Source: Chlorokybus atmophyticus
Lineage: Eukaryota; Streptophyta; Chlorokybophyceae; Chlorokybales; Chlorokybaceae
DNA length: 64,000 nt
Assembly (NCBI GenBank): GCA_009103225.1
Contig: RHPI01002823.1
Location: 260,989-324,988 of the forward strand
Direction: 5' to 3'
Below, piece by piece: positions 1 to 9,272 of this stretch. The notes below the pieces were generated by a model. The model saw only the letters and a list, made by a program, of their open reading frames with translations, did no database searches and was not told the origin of the DNA. The translations under genes were made by a program, and so were the position numbers. Positions within the stretch are counted from its first letter, which is position 1, and every line of letters begins with the position of its first letter.

Positions 1-864
1 GAGCCTGTATTGCCGCCGGAACACCGGCGCAGTGTCCATCAGCTCGATGTCCATCTGGTACAATGAGCATGTACCCAATTCCTTCACATTGAAGCTGAAT
101 TGGCTCCTCCATTTGTGGAGGAGAGCCTCCAGCTTCTCTCGAGTGTCTTCTGTGGCCAACGGGCCAATGGCATGGTCCCAGGAGGTTGCATTGGCAACCA
201 CGGGATTGTCCTCCACTGTCACTGCTGCTTGCTCCTCCATGTGGACCACCTCGAGGGCTGTGTGAGCTGCCTTGGTGTCGGCTTCACGATCAGCCCACCC
301 CCCAGCCAAGTGTTCGAGATCCTCGAAGGACACGTGGCGGTCTTGCAATGCGAAGCTCAGCTCCAGCAGCCATACCATGCTGTTCTGGTCCATGGCGTGG
401 CCAAGCAGCTGGCATTGCTGACTATCTGTCAGCGATGAGCGCGTGATGCTGTTGGGGAAGAATCCCATGGCGCGTTCACGTTTGCGTGCGTTGGGTTCTT
501 CCAACCTGTTGGTGGTCGCATCAAACACCATCCCGTCGCCACCATTTCGGAATGCCTAGGAGCCCGGGTAGGACACCAACGTGGGGAGTGCGCGACGGGG
601 CTGATCGGGCTGATTGCACGGGTAGAAGTGGTGGTGGTCATGACGCAGGACAGGTTGTGCTTTGCGGCCGGTGTCAAGGATGTCATCGACCAGCAGGTTG
701 CGCGGCCGAGCGCTGCGCGTGTATTCTGCGGTCATGAGTTCCTCCACGGTGGCCAAGTTTGTCCACTTAGCGCGTATACGAAGTGCGCGCGAGCCATGTC
801 GTGCCGCGTTCACCTTGAATGGGTGCCTCAGAATGGAGCAAACTTGTCGGTAGCTGCAGGCCAC
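1..864 (-). pseudogene. Retrotransposon pol: C-terminal DNMT motifs followed by start of reverse transcriptase
   Basis: This frame continues the methyltransferase begun in the 828-2681 frame. It contains a block ending in RIRAKWTNL, like the conserved A-H-R-A-R-Y-F-W-G-N block of DNMT3 enzymes. Further on are ARKRERAMGF and QQCQLLGHAMDQNSMVWLL, matching motifs IX-X (E-R-x-x-G-F-P and R-L-L-G-x-S-x-x-x-x-V). An in-frame TAG at 556-558 and the frame change near 830-860 break the protein. After the methyltransferase comes a short linker with the gypsy spacer pattern and the first residues of reverse transcriptase. The DNMT therefore sits between protease and RT within one polyprotein. Confidence 0.78.
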
Positions 865-2681
865 GGACGCTTGTCGTCCTCTGAACGCACATTTTTGATG
901 ACGTACCCCAGGGGTCTGGATATCTGGTGATGTTGAAGGAGGTGGATGATCTCATCAGCTCCCAAAACAGCCCGGAGCGAGGGTTTTCGAGGCCTTGCCC
1001 CTTGCCTGCCCTGGGAGTGCCCTTGGCATTCCCACCCAGCTATTAATAGGTCGACGTTGCCGAGGGACAGTAGGTGATCTTCGGTGATCAGCCGGATGTC
1101 TTGTGGCAATGCTTTTAGGCTGCCTTGCAACGCCGAGAGGGGTAGTTGACGTGAATACCTTTCGCGCAGTTGGCGTAAGTGGTGCTTGAGGACCGTTTGC
1201 GCGTGTGGGTCAGGGTCACAGTAATAGCATTTGACAACCTTCACACCCGTGTTGAGGACCGCGGCAAGACCACTACCAATGCCTCCAAACAGCTCCAACA
1301 CTGTGATGCCCTGTTGCCTGTGAAAGGTGTGGAACTCCACCACTCCGGTGGCCACCATATGGTGGTCCTGCACCTTGTTGTCGCTTCGGTAGTTGGGGAA
1401 GCGCGTGGTGATTAGAGGATGGCTGAGCAAGACGTGTGCGTCCACCTGTGCGCGCCAGTGCCGTTTAGCTGGGTCTTGTAATGCTACTTCCACGATGGCA
1501 TCCTCCTGCTCCTCGCTGTACGGGGTGGGAGAGGAGTCGACCGTTCGACACGGGGCCGTGGCACCAGCAGCGACTTGCGTCCGAGCGCCGTCGTATGTGG
1601 CCGTTCCAGCCTCCCGTGTGCGGGCGTGGTTGCGTGTGGCCACGGCAGCCACTTTGCGTTGGGCGCGCGTGCGCGAGACCAACTCGAGAGGCAGGAAACC
1701 CTGCACCTCTCCGTCATCCTCATCCCAATGTGGCCGAAACCACGCTCGCTCTGTCCAGCAGTTGAGGCCCAAGCCCACAGGGAAGTTGAAGTCCTGCCCC
1801 CGCAGAAAGTCGAAGGAGTCGGCATTGGTGACCACACATTGCTGGACGATCTCGGTTGTATGGGTTGGGTCCAACCCTGTCAACCGAATGCAAAAGGCCT
1901 CCCTGGTGACTCCCATCACCTTATCTCGGCTACCTGTGGCAGTGTCCAACACGTACGGGCAAGGCACCAAGTCGGAGCTGGTTATGCCGAGGGACCGCGC
2001 GAGGAAGCGCCCAATGATGACAGGCTGTGCTCCGGTGTCCAACATCACTCGCTTGGGTGCCAGGCCGTTAATGGTAACGTGCTTGCCTTGGTTGGCCACC
2101 ATGGCAGCATTGGCGTTGATGCGCAGCCTCTTCATACGAGCTGTCTGCACCTTTGCCTCAATTCTCTCAGCTGGGGATGCTGAGCACATGGCAGCCAGAG
2201 CTCCTCTGCCTGCTAGGTCTGGAGAACCCCCTCCTTGCCCTCTCCCTCTGCCGAACCGACCTTGTCGTGGTGGTTGGTAGACACGGGGGGGCCTCGGTGC
2301 TGAAGGTTCCGGCGCTGGTTGTAGTGGCGGCGCAGGTGGATGCCGCCTCTGCAAAAATGGAATCATGCCCGCGGGTGTACCCAATGGCTGTGGAGGAAAC
2401 CCCGGCGGACCCAGTGTTTGTGGGCCTGCCTTGCGTTCAGCTTGCTCCGCGGCGTACGTCCATCGGACCGCATGAGCGGCTTCTCTGACCAACGTCCCTT
2501 CCCACGTGGCCGTGGGCTCGGTGTCCATGTCGGTCCAGTGATGATATTGAGGCATGGGCTGCAGATATAAGGCGCGTAGTAGCTGTCGCCGCATGTCGTG
2601 GGTGATGGTGGGTACGCGCAAGACCCCTGCCATGTAGGCATCCCACCTTCCTTGTACCACTCCCACATCGAGCACGGTCAT
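828..2681 (-). CDS. Retrotransposon pol segment: retropepsin plus N-terminal two-thirds of a DNMT3-like cytosine methyltransferase
   Basis: The open stretch is 617 codons. Residues ~1-120 look gag-like or linker-like, with Pro-rich and RG-rich sequence to ~170. A retropepsin core follows at ~205-300 with the catalytic motif MLDTGAQPVIIG (DTGA, ~212-216). The methyltransferase starts near residue 455. SAM-binding motif I reads TVLELFGGIGSG, the catalytic loop reads LLIAGWECQGHSQ with the nucleophilic cysteine preserved (~550), and motif VI reads VIKNV where active enzymes have ENV. The Glu-to-Lys change needs one G-to-A substitution on the coding strand. The frame ends at a stop at 828-830, but homologous sequence continues in another frame, so this is a frameshift rather than a natural end. 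It is preceded in the same frame by a TAG stop at 2703-2705. Assignment to the DNMT3-like group is from motif style only. Confidence 0.85.
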   Translation of the reverse strand: MTVLDVGVVQGRWDAYMAGVLRVPTITHDMRRQLLRALYLQPMPQYHHWTDMDTEPTATWEGTLVREAAHAVRWTYAAEQAERKAGPQTLGPPGFPPQPLGTPAGMIPFLQRRHPPAPPLQPAPEPSAPRPPRVYQPPRQGRFGRGRGQGGGSPDLAGRGALAAMCSASPAERIEAKVQTARMKRLRINANAAMVANQGKHVTINGLAPKRVMLDTGAQPVIIGRFLARSLGITSSDLVPCPYVLDTATGSRDKVMGVTREAFCIRLTGLDPTHTTEIVQQCVVTNADSFDFLRGQDFNFPVGLGLNCWTERAWFRPHWDEDDGEVQGFLPLELVSRTRAQRKVAAVATRNHARTREAGTATYDGARTQVAAGATAPCRTVDSSPTPYSEEQEDAIVEVALQDPAKRHWRAQVDAHVLLSHPLITTRFPNYRSDNKVQDHHMVATGVVEFHTFHRQQGITVLELFGGIGSGLAAVLNTGVKVVKCYYCDPDPHAQTVLKHHLRQLRERYSRQLPLSALQGSLKALPQDIRLITEDHLLSLGNVDLLIAGWECQGHSQGRQGARPRKPSLRAVLGADEIIHLLQHHQISRPLGYVIKNVRSEDDKRPWPAATDKFAPF

Positions 2682-2702
2682 AGCGCGCGCGCGTAGGGTG
2701 CG

Positions 2703-3500
2703 CTAGAGGTCAGTCTGCTGTACGTGTAGCTCATGAGCAATGGCGATGCGCCGCCGTTGTCGTGCGGCTTCCACCCCTGGCAGCCGCAGCATTGCCTCTT
2801 GCACTCCCTCCAGCGTGTCCGGGGCTGTGGTGGCAGCCTCGTCGTATGCTTGTCGCAACGAACGAACGAATGCCCCCAACCAAGATGCTCGGTTGCCAAA
2901 GGCAAACAGGGGGACAGCAGGGTGATTGGCAACGAGCCATGTCACGAGACGGGCTCGAGCGGCGTTGCCCTCTCGCATCTCCATCATCTGTCTTAATGTG
3001 TTGCCCTCAGGCCTGTGCAACATGACTGCTTGCCGAACGAGTGCGGTACGGAGTTGTTGCTCCCCCGCCATACCAGCTCCTCCTCGTTATGTGGTGTCCC
3101 CTTGCGGGGTGAGGTACCCTCGCCCTGCATCGCGTTGATCCTCAGGCATGTCTTTGACCAAAGGAGGCAGCAGCGGGGCGATTACCCCCCTCAATTGTTG
3201 CGCCAACGCCCTCGCTTGGTCTGCAACAGTTGCTTGTCTTGGCTGTTCGATGGCGATTGTCGTGGAGTACCCTGTGGTCAGCGCCGTGGAGGCGCTGGCA
3301 ACATTTGCCGGAGCTACGGTTGGTACGATAACGGCGTGTGCTGCTGCGTACGCCTGTTGGCGCGCGTCCACTTGGGCAGCTTGGTCCACCTGATAACGAT
3401 GTGCCTGTTTGAGGGCAGAGAAACGCTCTTGACGACTGCCTGGAGTGAGCCCCCAGAGAGCGGGATCAGCGCCCAGCGCGATGTCTGACATGGTGACCAC
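2703..3500 (-). pseudogene. Retrotransposon gag-pol linker region with in-frame stop
   Basis: Two adjoining open stretches (3500-3087 and 3071-2703) lie in the same frame as the protease/methyltransferase, separated only by TAA at 3087-3089 and closed by TAG at 2703-2705. The predicted peptide is helical, rich in Ala, Gln and Arg, with no catalytic motif that I recognise. Its position between zinc-knuckle gag and protease suggests a gag-derived or structural part of the polyprotein. Both stops can be reached from sense codons by one C-to-T change (CAA or CAG). Confidence 0.55.
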
Positions 3501-4155
3501 AAGGGCTTGTATTTTGTGGCGCTGGAGTCATCTCTGGTGCAGTGCCGGCGAGGACATCCTCCAGCTGCTGTTGTGTGGGTCCCGGCAGCGTGTGGTACTT
3601 TGGAGGTGGTAGGGGCAAGATGCGATCATCGCATGCCACGCGCGTGGTGCGTTGCCCCCCTGGTCCGTACGCAATGGTGGTGGGCTCCATGTTGCGTAGA
3701 ACTGACGCCCAGGCGCGTTTTGCTTGTGGTCCGCGTGGCACTTGCTGTGTGACGTCAAGCGCTGGTGGCGGTGCCGTTCGAATCTCAGGAAGTGGTGCAG
3801 TGGGTGCGGCAGCACTACTGGAGGCGATGGTGGTGGCACCTGCAGCAGTCATTGTTACTGAGGTGGCGGCTGTGAGGTTGGCAGCAGTTGCGGCTGATGT
3901 GGTCGCTTCAATGGAGGCAGGAGTGGTGGATTCACCACCCATGAACCCAACGACCATGGTTGATGCGGCGTGGGTGCTTTTCATCATCGGGGACAGCGTG
4001 GTGCTAAGAGTGCTGATACCTGCTGTCGTGGTCGGTGTGGACGCCGACGGTGTCGTCGACGGCGTCGTCTCAGCAGTGGTTGTGGCTGCCGAGGCAGCAC
4101 CACTTGTGGCGTCCGACGATGCCTGTTGACAATGCGCCAGCTTCCCTGCGCGCAC
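3466..4155 (-). pseudogene. Thr/Ala/Ser-rich linker of retrotransposon gag
   Basis: A 229-codon open stretch very rich in Thr, Ala and Ser, ending in a more complex segment (KRAWASVLRNMEP). It overlaps the 3500-2703 frame at its end and the zinc-knuckle frame at its start, so it is reached by frame changes. Such low-complexity linkers are common between gag and pol. No domain is recognised. It may be partly a shadow of a frame disturbed by small deletions. Confidence 0.4.
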
Positions 4156-4897
4156 GTCTTGATGGTTGTACGCGTGACGGCGTGGGAGTGTCCCTATCCC
4201 GTTTTGGTGCCATCAGCGCCCACCTAGCAGCATAGCAGGCTTGATAGTTCTGCTCCTTGTTCTCCTCCAGCTGTGCCACGCGCGCCATCAAGGCTACCAC
4301 TTGGTCAATAGCTGGTGGATTGGCTGGTGCCTTTACAGCAGCTGCTCCAGCGCGAGGACGCCCCTCAGGTCCTTTGTGCTGTGGAGGGCGGTTTTTCTCT
4401 CTGTAGCCAGCTTCTTCCTTGCGGGCCCCAGCGTTGTTGTTGTTGTTGAGGTTGTGGCCACCAGCATTGTTGCCATTGTTGCGACCACCAGCGTTGCTGA
4501 TGTTGTAGCCGCCAGTGTGGTTGCTGTTGTTGTAGCCCCCGTTGTTGTTGTTGTTGTTGTTGCGGTAGCCAACAGCGTTGTTGCCGCTGTTGTAGCCAAT
4601 AGAGGGCCGCTGCTCAGGGAACTTGAGCCAGCATACTGTCTCCAAGTGTCCCATCTTGTGGCAGTAGTCGCACGCAAGGTTGCCGTAATCTTCGGTGCAC
4701 TCTTTTTGGTAGTGGCCATGTCGACCACACCGGTGGCACAGCACCGGAGCCACAAGGGCAGCATGAGCTGAACGTTCATCCTTGTTGTGGATACCTTGCG
4801 GCTCTCGGCTGCGGTCCCGCCGAAGAGGCTCTGCACTTGTGCCTGCCATAGGCCGCGAGGCACTGCGGTTGGTGTCCAGCACCGCTTTCTCATACAC
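4070..4897 (-). pseudogene. Retrotransposon Gag nucleocapsid with two CCHC zinc knuckles
   Basis: The 275-codon stretch contains two perfect C-x2-C-x4-H-x4-C zinc knuckles in tandem, CHRCGRHGHYQKEC and CDYCHKMGHLETVC. These are the RNA-binding signature of retroviral and retrotransposon nucleocapsid. They are followed by a long Asn/Gly-rich stretch encoded by a (GTT)n-like microsatellite on the plus strand (about 4435-4600). A short coiled segment (VALMARVAQLEENKEQ) follows. It belongs to the retrotransposon that also encodes protease and methyltransferase. Confidence 0.85.
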
Positions 4898-4904
4898 TGC
4901 GCGC

Positions 4905-5480
4905 TTATGGATGGCTCGTGCAGTCTCGAAAGCTTCCTTGAGGGTGTAGCCGAGGGGCCTGCTGTAGCTCAGCGTCAGGCGCGTATGTTGACTCGCTCAG
5001 GGTGGGATCCAACTCGGCCACATACACCACTGCTGCCGCCTCCTCACTGACGATCTTGTAGTCAGTGTCTTTAAGCAACCCTTCCAACCGTGAATTCATT
5101 CGGAGAGGGTCCTCGTTGGGCTTCTGTCGAAAACGCCTCAACTCCTCCACCTTGCTGTTGGTTCGAGGTGGGAAGGTGCGCCGGAGTGCGGCGTAGAGGT
5201 CCTTCAACGGGGAGTCCGACATGGTCGCGCCCACCGTAAGCGCGGGTGCACGCAATGTCGCTGAGCCGAGGGTGAAAACACTGCCTCCCGCTGGAGCACG
5301 CGAGTTCGGTGTTGGTAGCAGGGGCGTACCCATCTCCAATGCTACAGCTTGCTGCTCCTCTTGTTGCTCCCTGATGATGGCAGCGGTGCGGTTGAGTATC
5401 CCGATCCGGCGCTCGGCCTTCTTGCTTTCAATGTCTGCAGGAGTCAATGAGGCCACTACCACCTCAACTTCTTCATTCTA
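4905..5480 (-). pseudogene. Retrotransposon Gag capsid-like segment
   Basis: The segment contains RFRQKPNEDPLRMNSRLEGL, a pattern of Ty3/gypsy gag capsid (a long helix with R-F/Y-x-Q-K-x-x-E-D-P-L followed by LxxLL-type residues). It is in the same frame as the upstream gag part but separated from it by an in-frame TAG at 5478-5480. The frame changes near 4900 before the zinc knuckles. The function would be assembly of the virus-like particle. Confidence 0.7.
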
Positions 5481-6069
5481 TGCCTTCTCCATGGCTGCAG
5501 CTAGGGTGAGACCCGTGACTGAGGCTGGCGGGGCCGCTGCTACAGGGACAGTAACCAACGGGCTATGCAGTGATGTGGAGGCTATTGTGCTGGCCAACTC
5601 GCCATAGCCATCAATCTTGTGCAACTCAGCGACGGACTTAATACCTGGATCACGAAGCACATGATGTGTGGTTCCACACATCATGTGCTTCGTGATCCAG
5701 GTATTAAGCGGACACATGAAATGATACCTCATCTGTCCAGTCCTTGCTCTTGAGGGCTTGCTGCCGCATCTTGGAGTGGAACTTGATGATAAACTCGTCA
5801 AGTGAGGTGGTGCCAGGGCGTCCGGAGAAGCGTAGGGAGTTGGTTGAGCTGGAAGGCTCCATCTCCTCGTCGTCACTGTCCGACGGTGGTGGAGATGCTC
5901 GTTGTCGAGGAGTGGAGTGACAGGAGGTGAAGCCGGAGACGGGGCGTGAGCCTCTGCTGCTACGGTAATCGCTCCCTTCACTTGCGCGCTCATAGGTAAG
6001 GTTGGAGGTCGGGCTCCAGCTGTTGAGGTTCCCTTCTTTTATTGGCGAGAAAGGAGTGGGCCTGCTCAT
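5481..6069 (-). pseudogene. N-terminal Gag region interrupted by a palindrome
   Basis: The first plausible methionine is at 6069 (MSRPTPFSPIKEG). The N-terminal part is Ser/Pro-rich and then reads GRPGTTSLDEFIIKF, typical of the start of the gag matrix/capsid fold. The frame stops at 5704 exactly where a 35-bp perfect palindrome begins. Beyond it the coding sense resumes in another frame (SVAELHKIDGYGELA) and runs to the TAG at 5478. This supports the palindrome being a later insertion or rearrangement in gag. Confidence 0.6.
5637..5708. repeat. Perfect palindrome, 35-bp arms, 2-nt loop
   Basis: Arms 5637-5671 and 5674-5708 are exact reverse complements separated by TT. The structure lies inside the gag coding region and changes its frame. 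Either a foldback mutation by template switching or an assembly/cloning artefact could produce it. Confidence 0.9.
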
Positions 6070-6160
6070 ACAGCTGATGCGATGGTGAAAGTGGATGAAG
6101 GGTAGAGTGCTTGTGCTCTGCAATGGGATCTTCAATGCTGATATCACCCAACACACTAGC

Positions 6161-6787
6161 GCTTGTGCGCGCTATGCGATGACGGTGACAACGATGCACT
6201 GCGATGTGTACAACTACAGATTGCGATGCTGATGTGCAGCCTGCAACTACACTCACTTGAGCAAAGAGGGTGACACTATAAGTCAACAAGCCACTACTAT
6301 AGGTAGCGCTGTTTACACAGTTCTTTGCATGAGTGGAAGAGAAATTACACTGTTAAGTGAGGTGAATGAGCAAGCAACACATGGATGCTATGCCCTGACT
6401 GATGCCAACAAGCACCCCGCGACCAGGTACACCAAGCTCACAACAAGGACAAGCACAGTGCACAAGAACATGCACAGGCTCTCACACGGTGAGGGGATTC
6501 TGGGGAACCAGGACGGCGTGTTTCGTAGTTCAAGTCGCTTCACAAGCTCTTAGCTTTCTCACTTACAGTGTCACCAGCTGATCCGGTGAACTGTGCTTAC
6601 TTATACAAGTCAACTCATGACTGTCCAGAACATAAGCTAATGGTCATATCGAGGCTATTTCCACAGGACATCCTTACTCGATATAGAACCCAACTTATAA
6701 ATGAACTCACAACTGAACAGCTACGCGCGGTGCCTATGTAGGCTATGGTCATGAGCTACTTTAGAGACATGACCTAGCTACTGGTCA
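6161..6787. other. Gap between retrotransposon gag and the plus-strand ORF cluster
   Basis: No gene is recognisable. The stretch could hold the 5' leader and LTR of the minus-strand retrotransposon. Short inverted repeats are present near 6747-6780 (GGTCATG and CATGACC). I could not find paired LTR ends because the 3' LTR would be outside the window. Confidence 0.3.
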
Positions 6788-7150
6788 GTGACGCGCGCGG
6801 GTCGCCATGCTAGTAAGCCGGGCGAGGATCTCGCTGTAGGCATGCCCGATGACGACTGGCATGCCCGGGCGATAGGCATGACAATTGGCTGCGTGACCGT
6901 TCAGCGCGAGCATGGGGAGTGGGTGCCACGGCCCAGCAGCGCAGTTTGGGTTGGATATAAAGAAGCCCCCAACTCAGTCCTGGTGGTGGGCAAAACTGCT
7001 CCTGATGAGCCAGAAGCACACTTTTGGCTCCTCAAGCCTGCAAGCATCGAACAGTGGTCGTGGCCTATGCATGAAGTGCCACCGGAGGTAACACACCTGA
7101 GCGGAGAGTGGCGGAATGGCGTTGCCAATCCCCGCTACCACCGGCTGTGA
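6788..7150 (+). CDS. Hypothetical protein, possible first part of an unrecognised element
   Basis: A 120-codon open stretch without an ATG at its left end, so it is probably an internal exon or a fragment. The C-terminal half has ordered-looking composition (EAHFWLLKPASIEQWSW, then GEWRNGVANPRYHRL). It overlaps the next open frame in another phase, which could be an exon junction or frameshift. No family is recognised. It lies directly upstream of two further unrecognised plus-strand ORFs and a methyltransferase, and may belong with them. Confidence 0.35.
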   Translation: MTRAGRHASKPGEDLAVGMPDDDWHARAIGMTIGCVTVQREHGEWVPRPSSAVWVGYKEAPNSVLVVGKTAPDEPEAHFWLLKPASIEQWSWPMHEVPPEVTHLSGEWRNGVANPRYHRL

Positions 7151-7701
7151 TCCTGAGTGCTGCGCCAACGCCTCAGGCCTCGCCTTCGTGTGCTAGGCGA
7201 GAAGTAGCCGAGTGTTCTGCACATCCTGCCTCCCCTCAACCACAGCCACATGCTCGCAATCCCAATTCAGCACCCTCCCTTCCTGCCGCGGAGACTCACT
7301 TGCCACCGCACTCTGACCATCCGGAGGCATCTCCATCAAGAAGCAGCTGTAGCTCGCCCTCTCCCTCTAAGCTTGCCACATTGATCCCAGCCTGTCTTGT
7401 TGGTAAAGAGATTGATCGAGGTGTCCTGAAAGCTGCGCTGAAAGACAAAGGCTTCATGCTCGACCTCATGAAGCAACATGAGGTCGTAGAGGAACGGGAG
7501 GCAACCAACAAGCGCAAGGCTGTGGAGCAAGAAGATAACGCCTTACCTCCTCTGAGTGACAGTGCCACGAAGAGCGCCTGCCAGGATGTGCAGGGTGACA
7601 AACAAAAAAAGAAGAAGGTTGTTGGAACAAAAGACGCTGACAGGACCAAAAAAGGAAAGGTGAGGCATCGTTACAATATTAGAAGAAGCACAGCGCCTTG
7701 A
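7108..7701 (+). CDS. Hypothetical Pro/Ser-rich protein with basic C-terminus
   Basis: The 197-codon stretch begins Pro/Ser-rich. It then has an ordered segment (LATLIPACLVGKEIDRG, then LKAALKDKGFMLDLMKQH) and ends with a Lys-rich tail (KQKKKKVVG, KKGKVRHRYNIRR) that looks like a nuclear localisation or nucleic-acid-binding tail. No ATG opens it; it may continue from the preceding frame. A spliced or frameshifted link to the ORF at 7760 is possible. No homologue is recognised. Confidence 0.4.
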   Translation: MAEWRCQSPLPPAVILSAAPTPQASPSCARREVAECSAHPASPQPQPHARNPNSAPSLPAAETHLPPHSDHPEASPSRSSCSSPSPSKLATLIPACLVGKEIDRGVLKAALKDKGFMLDLMKQHEVVEEREATNKRKAVEQEDNALPPLSDSATKSACQDVQGDKQKKKKVVGTKDADRTKKGKVRHRYNIRRSTAP

Positions 7702-7759
7702 AGCCTCACTGGGGCTGACTGTGTGTCCTGAGTAGGCACAGGCGGGTTTACAGCGTCAA

Positions 7760-8770
7760 GTGGCTGCTCAGCATCGTCCAGAGAGACAGCCGGTGCGGCA
7801 CGAGCTGCCTAAGCTCAAAGCATCGACGCGCAGACGCTTTGAGGGGCTGACTCGTAGTGCAAAAGAGTTGATCACCCTACAGTACGCCCATGCCGCGCTG
7901 CATCACCGCATGCGGCATGCCTTGAGGTGGGTGACGAAAGTATGCAATAAGTGGGAGCAAACGCGGAGGGTGCGGTCTAAACAGACCTCTGGGGATTGGC
8001 CGTGGTTGGAACCCATACACGATATGGCCATCCGTAGTACGTTGTTGCCCCTTGCCGTCCTCGATATGATGGTGTTGTTGCTGCTGCAGCAACCCGGCAA
8101 TGTGCAAGAGCTATCGGCGGAGCAAAACTTCGATCTGCTGCAGCAGATGTACCTTTTGATGTCGACTAAAGCGGGTCGAGATGTGTGCCACTACCTGAGC
8201 AAACATATTGGGTGGCAAGTAAAACCATTCGAGCTGTACTTGGCATGCTTTGGCTGGCAGTGGCTGTATGTCATACGGCACGTCGAGCTGATTCTGTGGA
8301 AGCTCGAAGAAAATGACGATGCGGGGGAGTACACGAGAGACGACAGCCATGTCGAGGGCCTAGATGAACGCATGCTGGACGAGACCACCAAGACAATCAG
8401 GTGGTGTATAGCGGCAGATGGGCAACAGGTGATCAAGCAGGCGATGGAGCGTTATGCTGCGTCATTCAGATGGGAGTCGCTACGCCTGCAACGCGATAAC
8501 AGAGTTATGTGGCAGAGGCAGCTCGCACACCCGAGTGCACCATGTGTGCTGATTTGTTGCACTGAAGAGCCACCCCCCCCAGCGGATGGGGAGACGCCCT
8601 GTTGCAAGAAAGCGATGTGCCATGTTTGCATTTTAGCACATCAGAAGACTGTGGCAAATAAATTAAAGAATCTACAAGCGTGTCCATTCTGCAAGCAACC
8701 TCACCCGTTTTGGTCGCCACGCCTTATGCAAGACGTCAACGTGTCGGCGGTGATTTGGCCCCCGCCTTGA
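7760..8770 (+). CDS. Unknown protein with C-terminal RING-like zinc finger
   Basis: An uninterrupted 336-codon frame. The first in-frame ATG is only at 7910, so an upstream exon may exist (a TTTACAG acceptor-like site lies at 7746-7752). Most of it is a helical region with many Trp and Leu, which I do not recognise. The last ~70 residues carry a Cys-rich finger: C-x3-CC, then PCCKKAMCHVCILAHQK, then ACPFCKQPHPFW. The spacing resembles a variant RING in which the final pair is CPFC. RING-type proteins of this style occur in large DNA viruses and some mobile elements as well as hosts. Unlike its neighbours this frame has no nonsense codon, which suggests constraint or recent arrival. Confidence 0.55.
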   Translation: MAAQHRPERQPVRHELPKLKASTRRRFEGLTRSAKELITLQYAHAALHHRMRHALRWVTKVCNKWEQTRRVRSKQTSGDWPWLEPIHDMAIRSTLLPLAVLDMMVLLLLQQPGNVQELSAEQNFDLLQQMYLLMSTKAGRDVCHYLSKHIGWQVKPFELYLACFGWQWLYVIRHVELILWKLEENDDAGEYTRDDSHVEGLDERMLDETTKTIRWCIAADGQQVIKQAMERYAASFRWESLRLQRDNRVMWQRQLAHPSAPCVLICCTEEPPPPADGETPCCKKAMCHVCILAHQKTVANKLKNLQACPFCKQPHPFWSPRLMQDVNVSAVIWPPP

Positions 8771-9272
8771 TGCCAATTGTGCATGTATTGTAATTTTGTG
8801 TTGGCTTCCTGTGAACCATGTAGGTACATGTATAGTTGCAGCATGGTGCATGGTGCACCAGAGATCTGCTGTTGTTAGAAGCATTGGCTGTACATGTGTA
8901 TGATGTCTGCCCGGCGCATGAGTCAGTGCATGGCTTGCATACCTCGCTGGTTTAGAGCGTGGTTGACTGCAACAAACTCGGACAGCGCTCTGGGTTCCAT
9001 GGCATGACAGCACAGTATTACTCAACGATCGTGGTATTATGCGAGTATCTTTGTATTGTAGTATTATTAACAGATGGAGTACAATTCATGTTGATGTAAT
9101 ACCATGCATGGGTTTGCAATAGCTTCCTTGGTACAGTCGTGCTTCACTTGAAGTTTGACCCATTTAGGGTTCGTAAGCTGGCAACCCTAAATTGATGCCC
9201 ATACCCTAAAGTCTTGCTCAGTTTGTGGGCAGCCGTGCCGATTCCTATGTTGCATGATGTCGGCGGCAGCAG
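8771..9272. other. Non-coding stretch between ORFs
   Basis: AT-richer sequence without a credible gene. It contains a short inverted pair around 9165-9190 (TTTAGGGTT and AACCCTAAA) and poly(TATTA)-like stretches. No terminator or promoter could be assigned. Confidence 0.4.

Larger units (their letters stand above)
1..6160 (-). mobile_element. Ty3/gypsy-type LTR retrotransposon carrying a DNA methyltransferase domain (5' part, decayed)
   Basis: Read on the minus strand the order is gag (capsid-like region, two CCHC knuckles), linker, retropepsin, cytosine-5 methyltransferase, then the start of reverse transcriptase at the window edge (last residues read YQMDIELMDTAPVFRRQYRL, a gypsy-type pre-RT sequence). 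RT, RNase H, integrase and 3' LTR must lie outside the window. Reading frame 3500-828 is one frame broken only by TAA (3087-3089) and TAG (2703-2705). Other parts are joined by frame changes, so the copy looks dead. No LTR boundary or primer-binding site could be recognised to the right of gag, so the right limit is only the first plausible gag codon region. Retrotransposons that captured DNMTs are known from charophytes and dinoflagellates; this resembles that situation. Confidence 0.85.

Noticed and set aside
4241-4771. Plus-strand Val-rich protein opposite gag
   Set aside because: Antisense shadow of the Asn-repeat and zinc-knuckle coding region.
6161-6787. 5' LTR of the retrotransposon
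   Set aside because: Without the 3' LTR in the window no terminal duplication can be shown, and no primer-binding site was recognised.
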